Source: Bacillus sp. MYb209 (lineage in GTDB: Bacteria > Bacillota > Bacilli > Bacillales > Bacillaceae_G). From it: DNA of 64,000 nucleotides. The stretch is taken from positions 186,001-250,000 of the forward strand of contig NZ_PCNZ01000004.1 in NCBI RefSeq assembly GCF_002975175.1, written 5' to 3'. Positions 1 to 8,165 of the stretch are shown in pieces; position 1 is the first letter of the stretch, and each line of letters starts with the position of its first letter. The notes under the pieces are model-generated. The model did no database searches, was not told the DNA's origin, and worked only from the letters and a program-made list of their open reading frames with translations. Both the position numbers and the translations under genes were made by a program.

Positions 1-426
1 CAAAAAATAGCTATAGATAAAATGAAAGCATGGTGGAAGACAGACAAAGAGTCTATGATCCGGAGTTATTTAATTTTAAAACCAGAAATTCTTTGGAAGA
101 AACCGTATTATTCTATAGAGCATAATATTGAAGTTTTTGATGTCTCTGCAAAAGATATGAATGAGATTTTTAACTTCATAAAACAGATGTTTTTAATATG
201 TACAGTACTTTCATTTGTTTTTCTTTTGAAAAGGTGGAGAGAGACTACGTTTTTATGGTTAATCCTTTTATTACAAACGTACCTAACATGTCTGTATGTG
301 GCATATGAACGATATGCACTCCCATTAATGCCACTGTTATTTATTGTAATAGGAGTAGGAATTGTAGCAACTGTAATGAAAGCAAATAAACTCATGTTTA
401 AAAAAGAGATAGTTTTAAAAGGTTAA
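1..426 (+). CDS. C-terminal part of a polytopic membrane protein, glycosyltransferase-39-like (partial)
   Basis: The reading frame is open from the first base of the window to the stop at 424-426, so the true start lies outside. The visible ~141 residues contain three hydrophobic segments (about residues 60-78, 84-101 and 107-126). The sequence ERYALPLMPLLF before the last one resembles the C-terminal end of PMT/GT39-type membrane glycosyltransferases, where an ERYxLPxxP motif is common. With only this end visible, the family is a suggestion. It could also be another polyprenol-dependent membrane enzyme. No terminator with a clear T-run follows before the recU remnant. Confidence 0.55.
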   Translation, partial: QKIAIDKMKAWWKTDKESMIRSYLILKPEILWKKPYYSIEHNIEVFDVSAKDMNEIFNFIKQMFLICTVLSFVFLLKRWRETTFLWLILLLQTYLTCLYVAYERYALPLMPLLFIVIGVGIVATVMKANKLMFKKEIVLKG

Positions 427-546
427 TAGAATAGAAAAAAAGCGCATTGTTCCGTTATCCATTAAGCTTTTAAAATTTTACGTTTCTTGTTATTCATCTT
501 CTCTTTCGCTGTTTCAATATTATTCGCTACTCTCTTATGATCCAAA

Positions 547-876
547 TCAATTTATCATGCCATCTAACATCGCTCCCATCTCCCCTGCTTTCTTCAGGTA
601 ATCTAATTGATGCTGTGCAATGTTCTTTAAATCAAATCTTCCAGCATTCTCTGTAGAATTCGCTTCAAATGCAATAGCTCGTCCCTTATACACGCCGTCA
701 TAGTCTACTGTACTTTTAGCTTCATAGAATCCATTTAGTACACGGCCACCTTTACTTTTTAACACCTTCACAGGAGTGGGACGCTTGTTTATAAGCGCCA
801 CTCCCCCTCTTTGATCCATTTCATTCGCTAGATTGATAAGCATTTCAAATGCCATTCCACGGTTTCCTAGTCCCAT
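547..876 (-). pseudogene. RecU-like Holliday junction resolvase, truncated and catalytically altered remnant
   Basis: The 109 residues match the N-terminal half of RecU, the PD-(D/E)XK Holliday junction resolvase: a GNRGMxFE opening, an INKRPTPVKVL strand and a DYDGVYKG loop. RecU is usually about 200 residues; this one stops shortly after the AQHQLDYL helix. The catalytic E-x-K pair reads Glu71-Ala-Asn73, so the lysine is replaced by asparagine. ATG at 876 is chosen because GAGGA lies 6-10 bases upstream; the frame also opens at a TTG at 900. The core RecU gene is normally beside ponA, so this copy looks phage-derived. Truncation plus active-site loss suggests a non-functional remnant. Confidence 0.7.
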
Positions 877-965
877 TGTTATTCCTCGCTTTCTATTCAA
901 AGGATTATTTTATTAAGTTTCTACAAAATGGTAATTAATATATAATTAAATTATTCAAATCTTAG

Positions 966-1142
966 GTGGTGATACAAACGACTGATACAATCCGAATTAT
1001 TCTGTTCATTCTTGTAGGAATAAGTGCCGTGTTTTCTGTAATTAAAGAGTTTCAAAAAACAGAAAAAAGTAAATTTTGGATTACATTCGAATCTTTAATT
1101 CTTATAGGAGCAGCATGGATGTTAATAGGTCTTTTCATGTAA
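966..1142 (+). CDS. Putative small membrane protein, about 57 residues
   Basis: A short open frame ends at TAA 1140-1142 and encodes two hydrophobic segments (about residues 9-22 and 42-57) separated by a charged stretch with the motif KEFQKTEKSKFW. Codon use is protein-like. Tandem GTG codons at 966 and 969 are the only usual in-frame starts after the TAG at 963. An AGGTGG sequence overlaps them and would suit a start a little further in, so the real start is unclear. A hairpin terminator follows at 1242-1269. I do not recognise a family. It may be a real small gene or the end of a decayed one. Confidence 0.4.
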   Translation: MVIQTTDTIRIILFILVGISAVFSVIKEFQKTEKSKFWITFESLILIGAAWMLIGLFM

Positions 1143-1241
1143 CATACATAATAAATAAATTCTCCCCAAATGAACAAGACTCAATATTCCGTCAATACTG
1201 TAGACAACATTATATTTTCTACGATTCCTCCTTGGAGATGG

Positions 1242-1269
1242 GCAGTTAGCTTTTGCTAGCTGCTCTTTT
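1242..1269 (+). terminator. Intrinsic terminator
   Basis: A nine-base stem (GCAGTTAGC with GCTAGCTGC, one G-T pair) around a TTTT loop is followed by TCTTTTT. It would end transcription of the small plus-strand frame that stops at 1142. Confidence 0.55.
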
Positions 1270-1362
1270 TACGAATACGATAAGATAAAGGGTAATGCCA
1301 AAATTACTGTCGGTAATATAAAAGAAAAAGTACATGAATATAAAGAACATAAAGAAAACAAA

Positions 1363-1391
1363 TAAAAAAAGAGCCATCTGGCTCTTTTTAT
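1363..1391 (-). terminator. Intrinsic terminator of the PP2C-amidase-DUF2164 operon
   Basis: The stem GAGCC-ATCT-GGCTC is flanked by A-runs and T-runs on both sides, so it can act on both strands. On the minus strand it lies exactly at the end of the DUF2164 gene. Confidence 0.65.
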
Positions 1392-1636
1392 TTACCTTCA
1401 CTCTTCTCTAACACATACAAATCTTCTTCAATATTCGTTAATTTCTCACTTACAAGTTTTCTTGCATCTCCAATTGCTTGATTGTATGCAAATGGTCCTA
1501 CTAATTTAATCATTTCTTCTATTAAACGTTCTGCTTGGAAACGTCCAATTTCATCTAAATCTTCTTCAACGAAAAATTGCTGAATTTGTGCTACAAGCTC
1601 TTCTTTTTTATCAGTTGGTATTTTTATGTTCATCAT
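1388..1636 (-). CDS. DUF2164 family protein
   Basis: This 82-residue acidic protein has the DUF2164 pattern: an N-terminal IPTDKKEELVAQIQQFF helix, then an EIGRF...AERLIEEMIKLVGPFAYNQAIGDA core and a Leu/Glu-rich C-terminal helix. The family has no established function that I know of. It is the last gene of a three-gene minus-strand run behind a PP2C-like phosphatase and an amidase, with 20 bases separating it from the amidase. GGAG lies nine bases before the first ATG. An ATG one codon later is also possible. Confidence 0.75.
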   Translation of the reverse strand: MMNIKIPTDKKEELVAQIQQFFVEEDLDEIGRFQAERLIEEMIKLVGPFAYNQAIGDARKLVSEKLTNIEEDLYVLEKSEGK

Positions 1637-1656
1637 CGTTAGTTACTCCTCTATAT

Positions 1657-2109
1657 TTAAGATAATACTTTTCTTAACTCTACCATAGAAAAGCGATTTC
1701 CTGGACAAGTTTTTGTAACCCCTTCTAACTCCCTATGGCCGAGTATATTTCCTTTCTCTATGGCAAACTGCTTCATAAACATTTTACATAAAGAATATAA
1801 TGAATTCATTTGTGCGGTAGTAGGATCATATTTATCAAAATTTCCCGTCATACATATTCCAATTGTATCACTATTATTATCTTTCGCATGTGCTCCAATA
1901 TGTAAACCTCGCCCTTCGACTACAGTTCCATCTTCTTCAATAAAATAATTGTAACCAATCCCGCTCCATCCTCTTACCTTTTGATGAAATTCGTGAGTTT
2001 TATACACATCCCATCCATCTTCTGACGTATGGTGGATAATTAGTTTATTTACTTTTTCTAAAAGAACTAACTCATCTTGAAATGTTAAATTTGCAAATTT
2101 AATTTCCAT
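1657..2109 (-). CDS. N-acetylmuramoyl-L-alanine amidase (Amidase_2 / PGRP fold)
   Basis: The 150-residue protein is a single Amidase_2 domain, a zinc enzyme cleaving the bond between MurNAc and the stem peptide. The usual ligands are visible: His in LIIHHTS (about residue 26), His in ILGHRE and Cys in KTCPGN near the C-terminus. GYNYFI and HIGAH are also typical. There is no signal peptide, membrane segment or wall-binding repeat, so export is not obvious; this is like phage-type or spore-associated amidases. It sits 15 bases after the PP2C gene and starts at ATG with AGGAGG upstream. Confidence 0.85.
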   Translation of the reverse strand: MEIKFANLTFQDELVLLEKVNKLIIHHTSEDGWDVYKTHEFHQKVRGWSGIGYNYFIEEDGTVVEGRGLHIGAHAKDNNSDTIGICMTGNFDKYDPTTAQMNSLYSLCKMFMKQFAIEKGNILGHRELEGVTKTCPGNRFSMVELRKVLS

Positions 2110-2124
2110 ATGAACATCCTCCTC

Positions 2125-2928
2125 TTAAAAATCGATCATAATTACTGTTTTATCATCGGGTCTTATTCTATTTTCTCCTTCTAGTCTTTCAATGATTGCT
2201 ACATACTCTTTTATACTATTCTTTCTTATATATACTACAGTTTGTTCTAACGACCACTCTGGATGGAACAATCCGTCCGAACAAATAAAGATTCCACTTA
2301 CGTCAGCTACATGTAATTCCCCATGTTGTAAATAAGTCATTGCTTCTTTCATCCCATTTGCAACTGAGTAGCCGTTTGGCATATTTGCAAGATAGCGATT
2401 GTATTTTAACTGCTCCCGAACATCTTGAAAAACGTGTTCTTCCGGGACTAGTAAACCTTTTTTACGATTCTCTTCTCTCTTCTTTTTTGCACGTTTACTA
2501 ATTCCCTTAACTGTATCTTTCGTTAATACTCTCATCGCTCCATCCTGAAGTATTGCAACGATCATACAATCACCTAACTGTGCATATTCAAGTTTCTCGC
2601 CTTCTATTTGAACTGCTGCAATACATGTACACCACAGATGGTCTTTTTTTCTCGTATCAACCTTGTACTCTAGCATCTTGTTTTGCAATAATTCATTCAC
2701 CTTTGCAACTTCACCTTGTAAACTATTAATCTCCCGTAACGAAGTAAAATGACTTGCAAATAAATGCGAAGCGATGTATGCTCCATTATGTCCTTCTTCA
2801 TCACAAAACGGAACGAGCGGTGTTGCTCCATCACATACACCGTAAATCATTTTATCTTCATTACAAAAAAATGAATCCTCACACTCTTGTTTTAAAGGAC
2901 TCTTCTGTTGGTACGTTGTTATCTTCAT
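2125..2928 (-). CDS. PP2C-family serine/threonine protein phosphatase
   Basis: The 267-residue protein carries PPM/PP2C metal-site motifs in order: ECEDSFF near residue 18, YGVCDGATPL near residue 31, YAQLGDCMIVAIL near residue 117 and FICSDGLF near residue 215. The family dephosphorylates Ser/Thr using two Mn/Mg ions held by these aspartates. It is smaller and more divergent than PrpC or SpoIIE. No partner kinase gene is adjacent. It is the first gene of a tight operon with an amidase and a DUF2164 protein, which hints at a cell-wall or sporulation role, but that is inference. GGGGGG lies eight bases before the ATG. Confidence 0.75.
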   Translation of the reverse strand: MKITTYQQKSPLKQECEDSFFCNEDKMIYGVCDGATPLVPFCDEEGHNGAYIASHLFASHFTSLREINSLQGEVAKVNELLQNKMLEYKVDTRKKDHLWCTCIAAVQIEGEKLEYAQLGDCMIVAILQDGAMRVLTKDTVKGISKRAKKKREENRKKGLLVPEEHVFQDVREQLKYNRYLANMPNGYSVANGMKEAMTYLQHGELHVADVSGIFICSDGLFHPEWSLEQTVVYIRKNSIKEYVAIIERLEGENRIRPDDKTVIMIDF

Positions 2929-3070
2929 ATCTATATCCCCCCTAAATTTTCAAACACTCGAATTATTTAGATTAATCTAATTTTCCGAAATAAACTGTTT
3001 TTCCCTAAAACTTTCAATTTCATATATAATCTTGAAATAATATGATTATTTAGTGAAGGACGGGAAAGAG

Positions 3071-3880
3071 ATGGTCAGATTTCTTGGTGTTATTTTTGGT
3101 TCTATTATTATTGCAATTGCCTTTAATCTTTTCCTTATCCCCCATAAAATTTTAAGTAGTGGAATTGGCGGAATTGCCATTATTTTAGGAATTGCAACCC
3201 CTGTGAACACAGGCATTATTAACTTTGTATTGAACTTACCTATCCTTATTTTAGGATACATAGGTCTTGGAAAAAAAGTAATTTTTAACACAGTTGTCTC
3301 TGTAATTGTATTATCTGTTGCACTATACTATGTTCCTGTCAAAGTCGTAGCAACAGACCCACTTTTATCTTCTGTATTTGGCGGTGTCATCGCCGGCGCT
3401 GGTATTGGCCTTGTCTTTAACTGCCATGGTTCAACTGGTGGATTTGATATTATCGGTATGTTATTATCTCGTAAGCGAGATATTAAACTTGGTGGATTCC
3501 TTATTGGATTAAATACAGTTGTTGTTGTCATTGCAGGATTTTTCTTCACTTGGGATGTTGCCCTTACAAGCTTACTTTCAATTTATGTAACTGGTAAAGT
3601 AATTGATGCCGTTCATACAAAACATCGTAAAGTTACACTTATGATTGTAACAAATCAAGCGGAAGAAATGAAAAAAAAACTTCTTTCAACTGTAGTACGC
3701 GGAATTACGTTACTTGATGGTGAAGGTGCTTATTCAAACGAGAAAAAACGTGTACTTATGACAGTCGTTTCTCGTGAAGAGTTAGCAAGTATGAAACTAA
3801 CGATTTCCAAAATTGATCCTCATGCATTCGTTAATATTACAGAAACTGTTGAAGTATTAGGATTGTTTAGAAAAGCATAA
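3071..3880 (+). CDS. YitT-family membrane protein (DUF2179 C-terminal domain)
   Basis: This 269-residue protein has five or six hydrophobic segments in the first ~170 residues, including the YitT-type FNLFLIPHKILSSGIGGIAIILG opening and a GSTGGFDIIGMLLSRK loop. A soluble DUF2179 domain follows (VTLMIVTNQAEEM through MTVVSREEL). The family is common in Bacillus and its transport substrate is unknown. ATG at 3071 is preferred because AAGGA lies ten bases upstream; a GTG at 3053 also opens the frame but has no site. It stands alone, diverging from the PP2C operon, and ends in a hairpin shared with the next gene. Confidence 0.8.
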   Translation: MVRFLGVIFGSIIIAIAFNLFLIPHKILSSGIGGIAIILGIATPVNTGIINFVLNLPILILGYIGLGKKVIFNTVVSVIVLSVALYYVPVKVVATDPLLSSVFGGVIAGAGIGLVFNCHGSTGGFDIIGMLLSRKRDIKLGGFLIGLNTVVVVIAGFFFTWDVALTSLLSIYVTGKVIDAVHTKHRKVTLMIVTNQAEEMKKKLLSTVVRGITLLDGEGAYSNEKKRVLMTVVSREELASMKLTISKIDPHAFVNITETVEVLGLFRKA

Positions 3881-3912
3881 AAAACTAGGTGGACCTTCAC
3901 CTAGTTTTTATT
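3881..3912. terminator. Bidirectional terminator between convergent genes
   Basis: An 11-base perfect stem (AAAACTAGGTG with CACCTAGTTTT) with T-rich ends on both strands lies between the YitT gene and the VOC gene. It includes the VOC stop codon. Confidence 0.75.
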
Positions 3913-4272
3913 TTGCATAAATTCAATTCGATTTCCAAACGGATCTGATACGTAAAATCTAATCACATCTGGTCGTGCATTATCATCTATTACTTCAACA
4001 CCTTGCTTTATTAGCTCTTGTTTAAATTCATCAATTTTTAAAACATAAAAAGCTGGATGCGCTTTTTTAGCTGGATTAAAGTTTTGCTCGACCCCAATAT
4101 GAATCTCTTGATTTCCACACTTAAACCAACATCCGCCACGCTTCTTTAACTCTTCTGGTTTCGGAATTTCCTTCATACCAATTTTATTACCATAAAATTC
4201 TCGTGCTTCTTCTTCACATCCTACAGGTGCCGCCACTTGTACATGATCAATTCCTTGAATATAGCTTTTCAT
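3901..4272 (-). CDS. VOC-family (glyoxalase/bleomycin-resistance-like) protein
   Basis: A 123-residue single VOC domain with two beta-alpha-beta-beta-beta modules: GIDHVQVAAPVG at the start, GNQEIHIGVE in the middle, HPAFYVL beginning the second module and FYVSDPFGNRIEFM at the end. The His of DHVQ and the Glu of RIEFM are the usual metal-ligand positions. Substrate cannot be told from sequence; relatives in this group are annotated only as glyoxalase-like. ATG at 4272 follows a strong GGGGGAG site. An upstream ATG at 4314 opens the same frame but has no site. Confidence 0.8.
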   Translation of the reverse strand: MKSYIQGIDHVQVAAPVGCEEEAREFYGNKIGMKEIPKPEELKKRGGCWFKCGNQEIHIGVEQNFNPAKKAHPAFYVLKIDEFKQELIKQGVEVIDDNARPDVIRFYVSDPFGNRIEFMQNKN

Positions 4273-4506
4273 TTTTCTCCCCCTCTCTAGTCTAATGTTA
4301 TAACGAAAATACATTCATGTAACTTACAAAAAATTAATAAAGCAATATAAGATTCTCTTATTACTACCTTTTATACCTTCCACTAAAAATAAAAAAAGAA
4401 AATTCACTATGTAATTTCCATTTTTTATAGAAATACACATCACACCTATATTATAGTTATTAATAGATCCATCTTTTTTAGATGCCAGTTGTACGGAGGA
4501 AATATT

Positions 4507-6039
4507 ATGAGTCGTAAAAAATATTCATCTACTCAAAAAAAGCGTCACCCAAACATATCTGGGCGATTGCGAAACCATATACAAAACCGTTCTTTAGCAG
4601 AAATGTATGCATCTCTTTTTGAACATAACCCTGATAGTATTATTTCATTGAATTTAGAAGGAGTTATTTTACATATTAACCCCTCTGCTGAAAGAATATT
4701 AGGTTATACTTCTAACGAATTAGAGCGAAAAACAATCACTTCTATTTTAGAAGCACATATTTCTGATCAAGTACTACAATACATAAAAAATACTGCAGCT
4801 GATAATCAAAAAGAGTATATCGTCTCTATTTATCATAAAGACGGATATTTACTAGATGTCGTAACAAAACTAGTTCCTATTTTTGTTAAAAATCGTTTAA
4901 CAGGTGTATACGCCATTATGAAACCCCTTGAAAAATCAGAAAGAATTGAGAAAGTATTACAAGAGAGTGAGAAACGATTACGCACATTAATGAATTCAAT
5001 GCCTGCATTTGTTATTTTTAAGGATCATGAAGGACGCTGGCTTGAAGCGAATGACTATGCGCTTTCTTGTTTCAATTTCCATAACGTACCTTATCATGGA
5101 AAAAGAGATAATGAACTCATTCAATATAACGAAGCGTACCGCGAATCTTTTTTGCATTGTGAAGAAGTCGATGAACTAACATGGCAAAAAGGACAAATTC
5201 TTCACGGAGAGGAATTTATTATACATAGAGATGATTTCGACCTAGTTTTAAGTATTTCAAAGGTCCCACTCTTCCATCCTGATGGCTCACGCAAAGGTCT
5301 TATAGTGATGGGAAGGGACGTTACCGAACTAAAAGAAACTGAAAAGTTATTACGAAAATCCGAAAAGCTTGCAGTAGTAGGACAACTGACAGCTGGAATT
5401 GCCCATGAAATTAGAAACCCGCTCACTTCATTAAAAGGATTTTTAACATTATTACATCCAGAAATAAATGAGGAAAATAAATGGTATGTGGACGTTATGC
5501 TGAGTGAGATTTCACAAATGGAATCTATAACAAGCCAATTTATGGCGATGTCTAAACCACAAGTGTTATCTATTCATACATGCAACGTACAAACATTAAT
5601 TGAAGAAGTTGTAACTTTTATTTTACCAACAGCGATTATGCATAGCGTTCATATCATTATGGACCATTTCGATTATATTTCTGACATTCAATGTGACAGT
5701 AATCAATTAAAACAAGTTTTTATTAACATATTAAAAAATGCGATTGAGGCGATGCCTGATGGTGGTAACATATTCATTCAAACAACTTCGTTAGAAAATG
5801 ATTTTGTTTCAATACGCATTATCGATGAAGGTTGTGGGATTCCCGAAGAGCGCATGGCTCGTCTTGGCGAACCTTTTTATAGCTTGAAAGAAAAAGGAAC
5901 TGGTCTCGGCTTAATGATGTGCTATAAAATCATTCAAGAGCATCACGGAAAATTATTCATTTCAAGTGAATTAAACATAGGAACAACTGTCGATATCCAA
6001 TTACCAATTGCTACATCTCAGCCTGTAACAAACTCGTAA
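4507..6039 (+). CDS. PAS-domain sensor histidine kinase, sporulation-kinase type
   Basis: The 510-residue protein has no membrane segments. Order: PAS domain about residues 30-140 (FEHNPDSIISLNLEGVILHINPSAERILGYT), second PAS about 155-275, HisKA with phospho-acceptor His300 in GIAHEIRNPLTSLKG, and HATPase_c to residue ~505 (NILKNAIEAMPDGG, DEGCGIP, GTGLGLMMCYKII). The H-box is the form found in Bacillus KinA-E kinases that feed the Spo0F/Spo0A phosphorelay, and no response regulator lies nearby, as usual for such orphan kinases. The phosphorelay role is inference. ATG at 4507 is chosen for its GGAGG eight bases upstream. Confidence 0.85.
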   Translation: MSRKKYSSTQKKRHPNISGRLRNHIQNRSLAEMYASLFEHNPDSIISLNLEGVILHINPSAERILGYTSNELERKTITSILEAHISDQVLQYIKNTAADNQKEYIVSIYHKDGYLLDVVTKLVPIFVKNRLTGVYAIMKPLEKSERIEKVLQESEKRLRTLMNSMPAFVIFKDHEGRWLEANDYALSCFNFHNVPYHGKRDNELIQYNEAYRESFLHCEEVDELTWQKGQILHGEEFIIHRDDFDLVLSISKVPLFHPDGSRKGLIVMGRDVTELKETEKLLRKSEKLAVVGQLTAGIAHEIRNPLTSLKGFLTLLHPEINEENKWYVDVMLSEISQMESITSQFMAMSKPQVLSIHTCNVQTLIEEVVTFILPTAIMHSVHIIMDHFDYISDIQCDSNQLKQVFINILKNAIEAMPDGGNIFIQTTSLENDFVSIRIIDEGCGIPEERMARLGEPFYSLKEKGTGLGLMMCYKIIQEHHGKLFISSELNIGTTVDIQLPIATSQPVTNS

Positions 6040-6103
6040 CTATAAAAGGCATCTACAAGATGTTATAAGTAGTTCAGTTATTGTGGAAAACATCTACACT
6101 AAT

Positions 6104-6150
6104 ACGCTAAAAAGCTCAAAGTCCCTATATGACTCTGAGCTTTTTAGCGT
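6104..6150. terminator. Bidirectional terminator between convergent genes
   Basis: A long interrupted hairpin (ACGCTAAAAAGCTC pairing with GAGCTTTTTAGCGT, inner AAAGTC/GACTCT) lies between the histidine kinase and the phosphotransferase gene and has T-runs on both strands. Confidence 0.7.
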
Positions 6151-6165
6151 ATAAAACGTATTTCA

Positions 6166-6933
6166 TTACAACCATTCTCTTCCATGTTCACGAATGAATT
6201 TAATATCATTTTCATAATGTTCAAGGTGTCCTTCATCTATCATTTTTTTGAAGTTCATATCGCCTTCTTTAGCTTTTCTTTTCATATATTTACATAACCC
6301 TTCTAATCGTAGCAATACCATCTCCAGATAATCTTCTTCCATACCCCCACCGTAAGATTCAAAAAATAATTTAACCCTTTGCTTTATACACTCCGCATGC
6401 TGTAATGAATTATAATAAACTGCCTCACCTGTTTCCGTATAATAAACTCTACTTAATGGGACACAAGTGTAAAGAGTATAGGCTATGTCCCAAAGTCTTG
6501 GTCCAGGACCAGCAACATCAAAATCAATAATACCTACTGGTTTTTCGTTATTAAAAATAATGTTATATATTGCAAAATCATTGTGGCATACAACCTCTAT
6601 TTTATTTGGAGTATTATCCATTGGTTTCCAATCATCTGATAAAGGAAAATCACTCACAGCATCATGATAAAGACGGAGTATCTTCGCTATTTCTTTTAAA
6701 ACACCATTAGACCACATGTACTCTTTTAAAGGATAATTACCAGCTTTCCCTTCAATAAATGATAATATCTCTCTATCTTTATCATCAATACCTAAAAACT
6801 TTGGTGCATAACTAAAACCTTTGTTTTCCAAATGATTTAATAGCTTATGAATTTTGGTACTGCCTTGCTTTAATTCTCGTCGAACAGTATCTTCCGAACG
6901 ATATACGTTTGAGACATTCCCTCCCGTTAGCAT
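6166..6933 (-). CDS. Aminoglycoside phosphotransferase (APH)-family kinase-like protein
   Basis: The 255-residue protein has the APH/choline-kinase active site: VCHNDFAIYNIIF (catalytic-loop H-x-D with Asn downstream) and GIIDFDVAGPGPRLWDIAYTLYT (metal-binding Asp). The N-terminal lobe has LTGGNVSNVYR, the glycine-rich nucleotide loop. Members phosphorylate small alcohols, sugars or drugs; this one cannot be assigned as a resistance enzyme. The ATG at 6933 has a weak site. A strong AGGGGGA lies nine bases before an in-frame ATA (6957-6955), eight codons upstream, which could be the ancestral start changed from ATG. The gene is monocistronic. Confidence 0.75.
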   Translation of the reverse strand: MLTGGNVSNVYRSEDTVRRELKQGSTKIHKLLNHLENKGFSYAPKFLGIDDKDREILSFIEGKAGNYPLKEYMWSNGVLKEIAKILRLYHDAVSDFPLSDDWKPMDNTPNKIEVVCHNDFAIYNIIFNNEKPVGIIDFDVAGPGPRLWDIAYTLYTCVPLSRVYYTETGEAVYYNSLQHAECIKQRVKLFFESYGGGMEEDYLEMVLLRLEGLCKYMKRKAKEGDMNFKKMIDEGHLEHYENDIKFIREHGREWL

Positions 6934-7117
6934 TTCTTCATTTTCGTAGTTTGATATCTAATAGTTCCCCCTCATTATTAGAAAAATCGACACACTTAAA
7001 ACAAATTGCCAATTATTCTACACTCCTGCTCATTAATAAAACAGGAACCCCTTTGCTTTTCTTTATATTTTAACATAACTTTCCTATTCTCTTTTAATTC
7101 CTTAAATTACAACAAAA

Positions 7118-7156
7118 AAATCGAGTATAAAATCTTTGTGATTTTATACTCGATTT
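7118..7156 (-). terminator. Intrinsic terminator of the esterase gene
   Basis: A 16-base perfect stem (starting AAATCGAGTATAAAAT) with a seven-base loop and a T-run on the minus strand lies 11 bases after the esterase stop. Confidence 0.8.
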
Positions 7157-7166
7157 AGTCTACTAT

Positions 7167-7784
7167 TTATGCATGTGAAAACATTTTTTCATACCATTCT
7201 GTTGCCTTCTCTACTTCATTCATCGTTAATTGATGTCCTCTATTTTCCCAATGCATTGTTACATTAGCGTTTGCATTTTCTAATAGCATCTTCAATTCCT
7301 CTGACTCTGTCGATGAACAAATTGGATCATTTGTTCCAGCAGCAATAAACACTGCTTTCTCTACTAAATTAGGAAGTTCTATCCCTCTTCTTGGGACCAT
7401 TGGATGATGAAGAATGGCACCTTTTAATGCATTCTCATAATGGAATAATAAACTCGCTGCAATATTTGCTCCATTTGAATACCCAACAGCTACGATATTA
7501 TCTCTATCAAATTCATATGTTTTTGCTGCTTCATTTAAAAATTCATTTAATTCCTTCGTACGGAAAACAAGATCCTCTTCATCAAAAATACCTTCTGCTA
7601 ATCGACGGAAGAAACGAGGCATCCCATTTTCTAATACATTTCCACGAACACTTAATACAGAAGCTTTTGGATCAATTCTTTCTGCAAGCGGTAATAAATC
7701 TAATTCATTTCCTCCCGTACCATGAAGCAATAATAGCGTTGGTTTTGACTCATCTTTTCCTTTTTGAAAAACATGTTTCATCAT
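7167..7784 (-). CDS. Alpha/beta-hydrolase carboxylesterase, MhqD-like
   Basis: This 205-residue cytosolic hydrolase has the oxyanion motif LLLLHGTGG (residues ~17-25), nucleophile Ser in VGYSNGAN, acid Asp in AAGTNDPICS and catalytic His in NRGHQLT. That set and length match the phospholipase/carboxylesterase family that includes Bacillus MhqD, part of the MhqR regulon for quinone and catechol stress. The remains of a ring-cleaving dioxygenase lie just upstream on the same strand, as in mhq operons, with MhqR-like palindromes beyond. The mhqD role is inferred from this context. A GGGGAG site precedes the tandem ATG start. Confidence 0.75.
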   Translation of the reverse strand: MMKHVFQKGKDESKPTLLLLHGTGGNELDLLPLAERIDPKASVLSVRGNVLENGMPRFFRRLAEGIFDEEDLVFRTKELNEFLNEAAKTYEFDRDNIVAVGYSNGANIAASLLFHYENALKGAILHHPMVPRRGIELPNLVEKAVFIAAGTNDPICSSTESEELKMLLENANANVTMHWENRGHQLTMNEVEKATEWYEKMFSHA

Positions 7785-7813
7785 TTTTTCTCCCCTTTCA
7801 ATTACTTATATAA

Positions 7814-7930
7814 TTAGTCTAATTCTCTTACTTCAATTGGTAATAACCCTTGTTCGATCTGTTTTCTATGCTGATCATATCGCTCTGGTAATTTTAATTC
7901 CTCACCCATCGTCTTCTCCACGCCCTTTTT
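7814..7930 (-). pseudogene. C-terminal remnant of a ring-cleaving dioxygenase (mhqO-like)
   Basis: Reading the minus strand from about 7930 to the stop at 7814-7816 gives a frame with TMGEELKLPERYDQHRKQ followed by IEQGLLPIEVRELD. This is the usual C-terminal tail of the glyoxalase-type ring-cleaving dioxygenases (MhqO/MhqE family). The rest of this ~310-residue protein is absent: upstream sequence is AT-rich with stops in all frames. No start codon with a ribosome site serves it. It appears to be what is left after a deletion removed most of the gene between its promoter region and its last ~35 codons. Confidence 0.65.
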
Positions 7931-8014
7931 TATTTCATTATAAAAAACGTTTATTCGCTAAAATTCATTATTCATTTTGTCCATATGATAAAGTTCAATC
8001 CACAATACTACTTT

Positions 8015-8030
8015 ATCTCAATTTCGAGAT
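8015..8030. promoter_or_regulatory. MhqR-like operator candidate 1
   Basis: ATCTC-N6-GAGAT with the centre AATTTC. It is one of three copies of the same inverted repeat within 170 bases, and matches from memory the consensus reported for B. subtilis MhqR (ATCTcgaatTCGAGAT type). It lies about 85 bases upstream of the dioxygenase remnant. Confidence 0.55.
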
Positions 8031-8070
8031 GTCTCTCTAAAAAACTAACACATTTCATCTCTTTCAGTAA

Positions 8071-8090
8071 TTATCTCGAATTCGAGATAA
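8071..8090. promoter_or_regulatory. MhqR-like operator candidate 2 (perfect 20-base palindrome)
   Basis: TTATCTCGAATTCGAGATAA is a perfect palindrome and the best match of the three to the MhqR consensus as I remember it. It would control the minus-strand esterase/dioxygenase unit; no regulator gene of the MarR/DUF24 type is within the window. Confidence 0.65.
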
Positions 8091-8165
8091 TTTACAAAAA
8101 AAACTACAGTTCTTATGATTATATTTTAAATATTGATTTTATGATTTTGACTATCCTTCAAAAAT

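Noticed and set aside
1270-1366. Short plus-strand frame ending KEKVHEYKEHKENK considered as a CsbD-like remnant
   Set aside because: Too short and low in complexity to separate from chance; no start site.
547-2109. Prophage remnant covering recU and the amidase
   Set aside because: No structural, integrase or holin genes are present and the amidase lies in a PP2C/DUF2164 operon; only recU looks phage-derived.
6166-6933. Aminoglycoside resistance gene
   Set aside because: Only general APH-fold motifs are present; no similarity to a known resistance enzyme could be recognised.
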